From: UBA1361 sp041656375
Lineage (GTDB): Bacteria > Bacillota_I > Bacilli_A > RFN20 > CAG-826
NCBI GenBank assembly: GCA_964410505.1
Contig: CAYPGR010000003.1
Span: 1 to 64,000 of the forward strand
Reading direction: 5' to 3'
Length of the DNA: 64,000 bases
A program made the position numbers and the translations under genes. Positions 59,593-64,000 of the stretch are shown in pieces. The notes below the pieces were generated by a model that was not told where the DNA came from, made no database searches, and worked only from the letters and a program-made list of their open reading frames with translations. How positions within the stretch are numbered: position 1 is the first letter of the stretch; each line of letters starts with the position of its first letter.

Positions 59593-60861
59593 TTAAAATA
59601 AGTCGTCGCCGGTAATACTCCGGGTCCGCTTGCTGTAATTGATCGACCGTTTGACAAAGAAGTCGACATGTTTGGTGGCGACGACTTCGTCATCAAACCA
59701 GTCAGTGGCTTTAACTGCTTCCTCATCAACGGGGAAAAGCCGTTCATAACCAATACTCACTAATGAGTTATTTAGTCTATTCTTCACAAATTCTTTGACA
59801 ACGCTTTTAGGCATAAAGTCAAGATCACCTTTTTCATAGATCCAGTCGATGACAACTTCTTCCGAGCGATACGCTTCTAAGCACGCTTTACGAACCGCTT
59901 CTTTCATGTCGTCATCAAACCATTCTGGATGTTCATTTCGAATAATGTTAATAAGATCAATCCCAAAAAGACCGTGGATTTGTTCTTCTTTTGACGTCGC
60001 TTCAATCGCGTTTGACATCCCTTTAAAGAGGTTTTTAAATTTGTTAAACGCCATGATAATTAAAAACTGGGAAAATAATGAGACATGTTCGATAAAAAGG
60101 GAGAATAACAGCACCGAAAGTGTAAAATCACGTTCACTGCTTGATTTTGCTAGATGGGTGGACTTCGTTAAGTAATCGACCCGCTGCATTAGTTCGGGAA
60201 TATCTTTAAGTTTTAAAAATTCATCATTGAGACCGAGAATTTCTAAAAGGTGGGAATAGGCATCATGATGACGGACTTCACTTTCCGCGAAAGTGTAACC
60301 AACCGAACCAATTTCTGGTTTTGGCATCTTGTGATAGAGGTCACCCCAGAATGTTTTAACTGCAACTTCCACTTGGGCAATCGCAAGCATCGCATTTTTT
60401 ATAACACTTCGTTCGCCTTCGCTGACATTAACCATAAAATCTTGAATATCTGATGTATAGTTAAATTCCGTATGGAGCCAATAAGAATGTTGAATGGATT
60501 CTTTATATTTAGCAAGTTCAGGATATTCATAAGGTTTTAGATTTAAACGAAATTTAAAAATATCGGGACGCCGGGCTTGGTTTCTTTTTTCGCGGTAGAT
60601 AATAAACGCCTTGGCAGTCTTTTTATATGTTGATTCAAGTAGGACTGTTTCTACATAATCTTGAACCTTTTCAACCGTTAAAGTTTCGTAATCATTATTC
60701 GTCACGATTAAATCTAATACGCGGGCAGTTAAGAGTTCGGTTTCTTCTAACGAAAACTCTCCTGTCGCCATTCGCGCTTTATTGAGGGCAGTAAATATCT
60801 TATGAGAACGGAAAGGTTCAGTGGATCCATTGCGTTTCACAATGAGGGTTGGTAGTTTCAT
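59593..60861 (-). CDS. nrdB: Class I ribonucleotide reductase beta subunit with N-terminal ATP-cone
   Basis: 422 aa. Residues about 3-90 form an ATP-cone (VKRNG at 8-12, then FRSHKIFTALNKA). That is unusual, as cones normally sit on alpha. The ferritin-like radical domain follows. Metal ligands are Glu165, Glu195, His198, Glu258, Glu293 and His296. The radical tyrosine is Tyr202 (EVRHHDAY), at the same spacing as E. coli Tyr122. The C-terminal tail (SITGDDLF) should dock on alpha. In Leeuwenhoekiella and Facklamia NrdB such a cone inhibits by making beta tetramers with dATP; here the same is inferred. Promoter TTGACA ... TATTAT and AAAGGAG lie upstream. Confidence 0.92.
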   Translation of the reverse strand: MKLPTLIVKRNGSTEPFRSHKIFTALNKARMATGEFSLEETELLTARVLDLIVTNNDYETLTVEKVQDYVETVLLESTYKKTAKAFIIYREKRNQARRPDIFKFRLNLKPYEYPELAKYKESIQHSYWLHTEFNYTSDIQDFMVNVSEGERSVIKNAMLAIAQVEVAVKTFWGDLYHKMPKPEIGSVGYTFAESEVRHHDAYSHLLEILGLNDEFLKLKDIPELMQRVDYLTKSTHLAKSSSERDFTLSVLLFSLFIEHVSLFSQFLIIMAFNKFKNLFKGMSNAIEATSKEEQIHGLFGIDLINIIRNEHPEWFDDDMKEAVRKACLEAYRSEEVVIDWIYEKGDLDFMPKSVVKEFVKNRLNNSLVSIGYERLFPVDEEAVKATDWFDDEVVATKHVDFFVKRSINYSKRTRSITGDDLF

Positions 60862-60892
60862 TGATATCTCCTTTTGACACTTTTATTTTTCA

Positions 60893-60923
60893 ATAATAAC
60901 ACGGGTCAAATAGGGGATGTCAA
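60893..60923 (-). promoter_or_regulatory. Promoter of nrdBA
   Basis: On minus, TTGACA (plus 60918-60923) and TATTAT (plus 60893-60898), spacing 19 (18 if TTATTA is used). No clear pair of NrdR boxes was recognised nearby. Confidence 0.5.
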
Positions 60924-60982
60924 CTCTTAGAGCTTATAAAAAAAAGATAAATATTATCGGTCGAATTGGTAGTTTTTTAGGG

Positions 60983-61056
60983 CAAAAAAAGGCTGGTTTA
61001 GAGACCCCGTATCACATTACTAAATTGGTACTAATGATATAGCGGCCACTAGCCTT
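60983..61056 (-). terminator. Long hairpin terminator of the nuclease-helicase gene
   Basis: AAGGCTAGT...ACCAGCCTT (minus) closes a 50-nt loop, with one mismatch in a 9-bp stem. A second stem is inside (ATTA...TAAT) and a T7 tract follows. It lies about 110 nt past the stop at 61166. The sequence 61057-61165 holds no gene. Confidence 0.55.
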
Positions 61057-61165
61057 CAATTAAAAGACATATGAAACTCGTTAGAAATTATGGCTTCAAG
61101 ATTTAAGTCTATAGCCGAAAAAGTAAATGTGTTGTTTTCTTATTCTATTTTTTCTAAACAAAGGA

Positions 61166-63031
61166 TTAGTTAAATCTCATCATTAATCTTTCTTTTATAT
61201 AATCGTTTAGTGCTTTATCTTCACAAAAAATGAAACAACCTTTTTGACCTCGTGATAACAATGTTTTATATGTATTACGAATTATTCGATCAGCTAGTTC
61301 ATAGTTTTTTGAAGACTTAATTCCTTTGAGGCTTGCGTCCGACTTAGCTCGCATTTTATAATCTGTGATAACGCGACCTTCTTCAAACCTCATATCTTTT
61401 CCGATGATAATCCCGACATAGTCAAACTCTAAACCTTGTGCTGTGTGAATGCACCCCACTTCATCAAATGAATCTTCGTCAATCGCCCAAGTGCTTGTGG
61501 AAGAAAAGTTCCATTTAGCTTTAAATCCATTGATGAGATTAATGTCATAGAGTTGGTGAGTCGGTTTATTTTTCGTCACCCACTCATAACAATAGCCTGC
61601 AATCATCCTTGCTTTATTGTTGATATGGTTTAAGTTTCGTAATTCTTCTCTCATCAAAATAGGGTCATCAAAAACACGAATATCATAATCTAAATCGAAA
61701 CCATCGTAGTTAGCAGTTTCTCTGATTCCTAGTAAATGATCTAAAAATGCAATATAACCATCACTACCATTACATCTAAATTGTGAGGTGAGTTTAAAGT
61801 CATCACCACTAAAAACTTTACTACCAAGACGTTGCGCTTGTTTCTTAATTTCTAAAATACTGCCAAAATCCTTCGTAGTAACAATCTGATCCTCGTCGAT
61901 GAAGAAGACACTCACGCGTGCCGCATTAATGATTTCTCTAATTTGGTTTTCGCCTAAATTCATAAACATTCCCGATTTCTCGTTGAGTCGGTGCGCCTCA
62001 TCTACAACTAAGCAATCAAACTCATTTGGTTTCGAATCAACATAAGCTCCTGAGCCCTTAAACATATTTTTAACATAATTTAGCTTGTAATTTCCTTGTC
62101 GCATTTTGTTGAAATAGACATTTCGTGGAGCAGCATTCTTTGTAACATAATTAACCATCATACTCTTAAACTCTGCTAAAAGATTGATCGCAATTACACT
62201 TTTACCCGTTCCAGGTCCGCCCTCAACAATTACCGTATACTTATTATTTGTCTTAATAGCATCTTCAACTAACTTCTTAACGGTTGAAAAGACGACTTTT
62301 TGTTCATCAATCATATAAAATTCTTGATTACCAGCGATCATCGAAACAATCGCATCTTGAAGGGCTTTAGAAGGTCTAATTTTCCCATGATCAATTTGGT
62401 AAAGAACTTCACCATTGTCAGATTTTGAAACATATTTCTTAATGAACTCTCTTAATTTTAATACGTCTCTTTTTAAATACATCGGTGAAACTTCCAAAAT
62501 ATCTTTATATAGATCGTTGTCGAGTTCATGTCTGAACTCTTCTCGAAAGTTATGTAAAAAACAGCAAGGATACAATTGAATTTCACTATTTTGAACGAAT
62601 TCATTATAATTTTCGATTGTCTTGGCGTATGAATAAGCTTGATAAGAAGGATGCGTAACTGCACGCATTGAACCGGCCAGGAATGTCGTTACAATGTCTT
62701 TACGACTCGTTCTTTGAGCTTCTTCCCATTGCTTTAATTCAACAATAACAACATTACTATTATCTGACTCATCTTTTCCGGAAATAATAAAATCGACTCT
62801 TTTTGAAGTAGCAGGAATTTGATATTCAATCGCCACGCGAATGTCTGTATTAATCTCATTAAAATCTAACACATTTTTCATATGTAAAAGAGAGTTGTCC
62901 CAAGCACGAAACTCAGATTCGTTATTGTTTATGATGCTTCGTTTTCTTAGTTCGGATTTAATTAATTCGGCAATAATCCCATTATCAACATCACTACTAA
63001 ACTTTGCAATTGTTCCTGAGTATACAATCAT
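61166..63031 (-). CDS. DUF2075-type helicase with N-terminal PD-(D/E)xK nuclease
   Basis: 621 aa. The N-terminal part (about 60-110) has the nuclease pattern Glu69...Asp80...Glu98-Leu-Lys100 (RVDFIISG and VIVELKQWE). Residues about 240-620 form a superfamily I-like ATPase: Walker A GGPGTGKS (about 270), Walker B LVVDEAH (about 342), a sensor-type DEDQ, LTSQFRCNG and HTAQGLEFDYVGIII, near the end SRGQKGCFIF. This matches DUF2075/Schlafen group-3-like proteins seen in prophages and defence loci. It stands alone, in AT-richer DNA than its neighbours, with no methylase, toxin or partner adjacent. It could act in antiphage defence or repair. Ribosome site AGAGGAA. Confidence 0.85.
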   Translation of the reverse strand: MIVYSGTIAKFSSDVDNGIIAELIKSELRKRSIINNNESEFRAWDNSLLHMKNVLDFNEINTDIRVAIEYQIPATSKRVDFIISGKDESDNSNVVIVELKQWEEAQRTSRKDIVTTFLAGSMRAVTHPSYQAYSYAKTIENYNEFVQNSEIQLYPCCFLHNFREEFRHELDNDLYKDILEVSPMYLKRDVLKLREFIKKYVSKSDNGEVLYQIDHGKIRPSKALQDAIVSMIAGNQEFYMIDEQKVVFSTVKKLVEDAIKTNNKYTVIVEGGPGTGKSVIAINLLAEFKSMMVNYVTKNAAPRNVYFNKMRQGNYKLNYVKNMFKGSGAYVDSKPNEFDCLVVDEAHRLNEKSGMFMNLGENQIREIINAARVSVFFIDEDQIVTTKDFGSILEIKKQAQRLGSKVFSGDDFKLTSQFRCNGSDGYIAFLDHLLGIRETANYDGFDLDYDIRVFDDPILMREELRNLNHINNKARMIAGYCYEWVTKNKPTHQLYDINLINGFKAKWNFSSTSTWAIDEDSFDEVGCIHTAQGLEFDYVGIIIGKDMRFEEGRVITDYKMRAKSDASLKGIKSSKNYELADRIIRNTYKTLLSRGQKGCFIFCEDKALNDYIKERLMMRFN

Positions 63032-63144
63032 TTGGTGTTCCTCTTATTTATTCGCATATAATTGTATTCATTTTATCACCAAAAAACCATTTGGCCTAAC
63101 ATCAAAATGATACCGTCCTATTGATGACTATACTTTCATTCAAT

Positions 63145-64000
63145 TTACACTAAAAATCCTATCACTGCCGCTAAAACAATAATAAACGGTGCCGGTATCT
63201 TCTTTGAAAATAACAGCAAGGCACTACCAAGCACAACAACATAATTTAGTATGTTACCCGAAAGGGCAATTGATTGATTAATACCCGTTATCACTAATAA
63301 ACTGGCAGCGGTCACACTGACGCCTATTAAAAAGTATTTCACCTGTGGGATAAGGCGACTCTTCTTCCAAAGCGGAAAGATAAAAAATACAAGTAAGGTT
63401 CCGGGTAAGAATATACTTAGTCCACCGACAAGACCTGCAAGGAAACTCAAATTGGTCCCTGCAAAAGACCTCGCACTCACAAATGAAGCAAAGCTAAATA
63501 ATGGTCCGGGTATTGCTTGATCAATCGCATATCCAGCTAAAAAGTCATTAAGGCTAATCAAGGATTGACTCACCACTAAATCTTGAATCATTAAAGGGAC
63601 AACAATTTGACCACCCCCAATGACAGAGTAGCCGTAACGATAAAATGAGGTATATAAAATCAACCAATCACTTTCGAATAGAAGAATTAAACCTTCATTA
63701 AGTAGTGCTAAGAAAACAACAATCAAAAGAATCATCCAACGGGGCTTTTCAATCTTAAGGGATGACTTTTCGTTTAGATGCGGTAAAAGATAGATCCCGC
63801 CTCCTGTTAATAATAAAAGCGGGACAACCCACATTGAATAGGGCACTAAAAAGAAGCTAAGCGCAATCATCACACCATAAAGGATTAAGTCATATTTTCT
63901 TTTTATGACTTTAAGCGACAACTTAATAGCGGCATAAACAATAAAGCCAACGGCGGCCGCTGGTAAATAAGTTAAGATTGGTTTCCATGTCTCATTATCG
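63145..64000 (-). CDS. chrA: Chromate transporter ChrA, cut by window edge
   Basis: At least 285 aa are visible; the frame stays open to 64000, so the start lies outside. A TTG at 63921 is only an internal codon: the frame continues NETWKPILTYLPAAAVGFIVYAAIKL, typical of the end of ChrA's first half. The second half has the conserved SVIGGGQIVVPLM and QAIPGPLFSFASFV motifs, with about five more hydrophobic helices. The family exports chromate, or in many bacteria transports other anions. A full protein would be about 400 aa. No regulator in sight. Confidence 0.9.
   Translation of the reverse strand, partial: DNETWKPILTYLPAAAVGFIVYAAIKLSLKVIKRKYDLILYGVMIALSFFLVPYSMWVVPLLLLTGGGIYLLPHLNEKSSLKIEKPRWMILLIVVFLALLNEGLILLFESDWLILYTSFYRYGYSVIGGGQIVVPLMIQDLVVSQSLISLNDFLAGYAIDQAIPGPLFSFASFVSARSFAGTNLSFLAGLVGGLSIFLPGTLLVFFIFPLWKKSRLIPQVKYFLIGVSVTAASLLVITGINQSIALSGNILNYVVVLGSALLLFSKKIPAPFIIVLAAVIGFLV

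Noticed and set aside
63145..63921. Short chrA-like gene starting at TTG 63921
   Set aside because: The reading frame continues upstream without a stop to the window edge with ChrA-like sequence, so the gene is only cut by the window.
1..64000. Possible mycoplasma genetic code (UGA = Trp)
   Set aside because: Several genes end in TGA at exact stop/start overlaps (28806-28809, 28135-28142, 31563-31570), and tryptophan is coded by TGG throughout, so the standard code is used.
1..64000. CRISPR array or insertion sequences
   Set aside because: No regularly spaced direct repeats, transposase or integrase motifs, or paired terminal repeats with target duplications were seen; the pullulanase pair is a diverged gene duplication.

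Overview
The window looks like the chromosome of a low-to-moderate GC Firmicutes/Mycoplasmatota-type bacterium. I infer a wall-less or near wall-less lineage of the Acholeplasmatales/Izemoplasmatales kind, with an environmental, polymer-degrading lifestyle. The evidence is AAAGGAGG-type ribosome sites and at least eleven lipoproteins with [L/A][S/T/G/A]GC-type lipoboxes. Several secreted enzymes end in a membrane helix plus a short basic tail, with no LPXTG sorting signal. TGA is a real stop (for example the overlaps at 28806-28809 and 31563-31570), so the mycoplasma UGA-Trp recoding is absent. I see no transposase, integrase, CRISPR array or rRNA. Genus-level placement is not possible from this sequence.

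Layout. 0-7.3 kb: the end of a tRNA-Val, Dps, a short structured transcript carrying a 22-codon ORF, two orphan lipoproteins, a membrane-anchored EndA-type nuclease, and a KtrB/KtrA potassium uptake pair. 7.3-20.3 kb: a maltodextrin/starch locus with an MsmX-type ATPase, then binding lipoprotein - permease - permease - lipoprotein alpha-amylase - MalQ - membrane-anchored pullulanase, and a starch-binding lipoprotein under its own operator-bearing promoter. 20.3-24.9 kb: tRNA-Arg, two unknown membrane proteins, an MscS channel, a PlsC-like acyltransferase and an RDD protein. 24.9-29.5 kb (minus strand): a translationally coupled three-gene operon for surface proteins with a Y-x-W-F signal motif, resembling TasA/camelysin-type fibre subunits plus a 1062-aa partner. 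29.8-33.4 kb: a heterodimeric ABC exporter. 33.4-41.6 kb: an orphan secreted protein, tRNA-Thr, an aquaporin, a HAD hydrolase, a Pr6Pr protein, a four-repeat lipoprotein, and a LemA plus TPM-domain pair.

41.7-53.1 kb: a second starch cluster with a CBM26-bearing pullulanase, a CotH-kinase-like lipoprotein, a non-catalytic double-CBM26 surface protein, a lipoprotein alpha-amylase, and a lipoprotein esterase with a starch-binding-like N-terminus. 53.2-57.6 kb: small housekeeping or unknown genes (VOC, Sel1-like, DUF2200, DUF1801, AIM24) and a lipoprotein. 57.9-60.9 kb: class I ribonucleotide reductase with the ATP-cone on the beta subunit rather than on alpha. 61.2-63.0 kb: an AT-richer nuclease-helicase (DUF2075 type). 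From 63.1 kb to the edge: a chromate transporter cut by the window.

How it works together (inference). Surface-anchored pullulanases and lipoprotein amylases debranch and cut starch or glycogen at the membrane, helped by CBM-only binding proteins. The ABC importer takes up the maltodextrins and MalQ processes them. CRE/LacI-type palindromes at 2000, 8684 and 18756 suggest catabolite or maltose control. The best candidates for something undescribed are the Y-x-W-F surface operon, the repeat-lipoprotein family (983 and 37356), and the small structured transcript at about 738-917.
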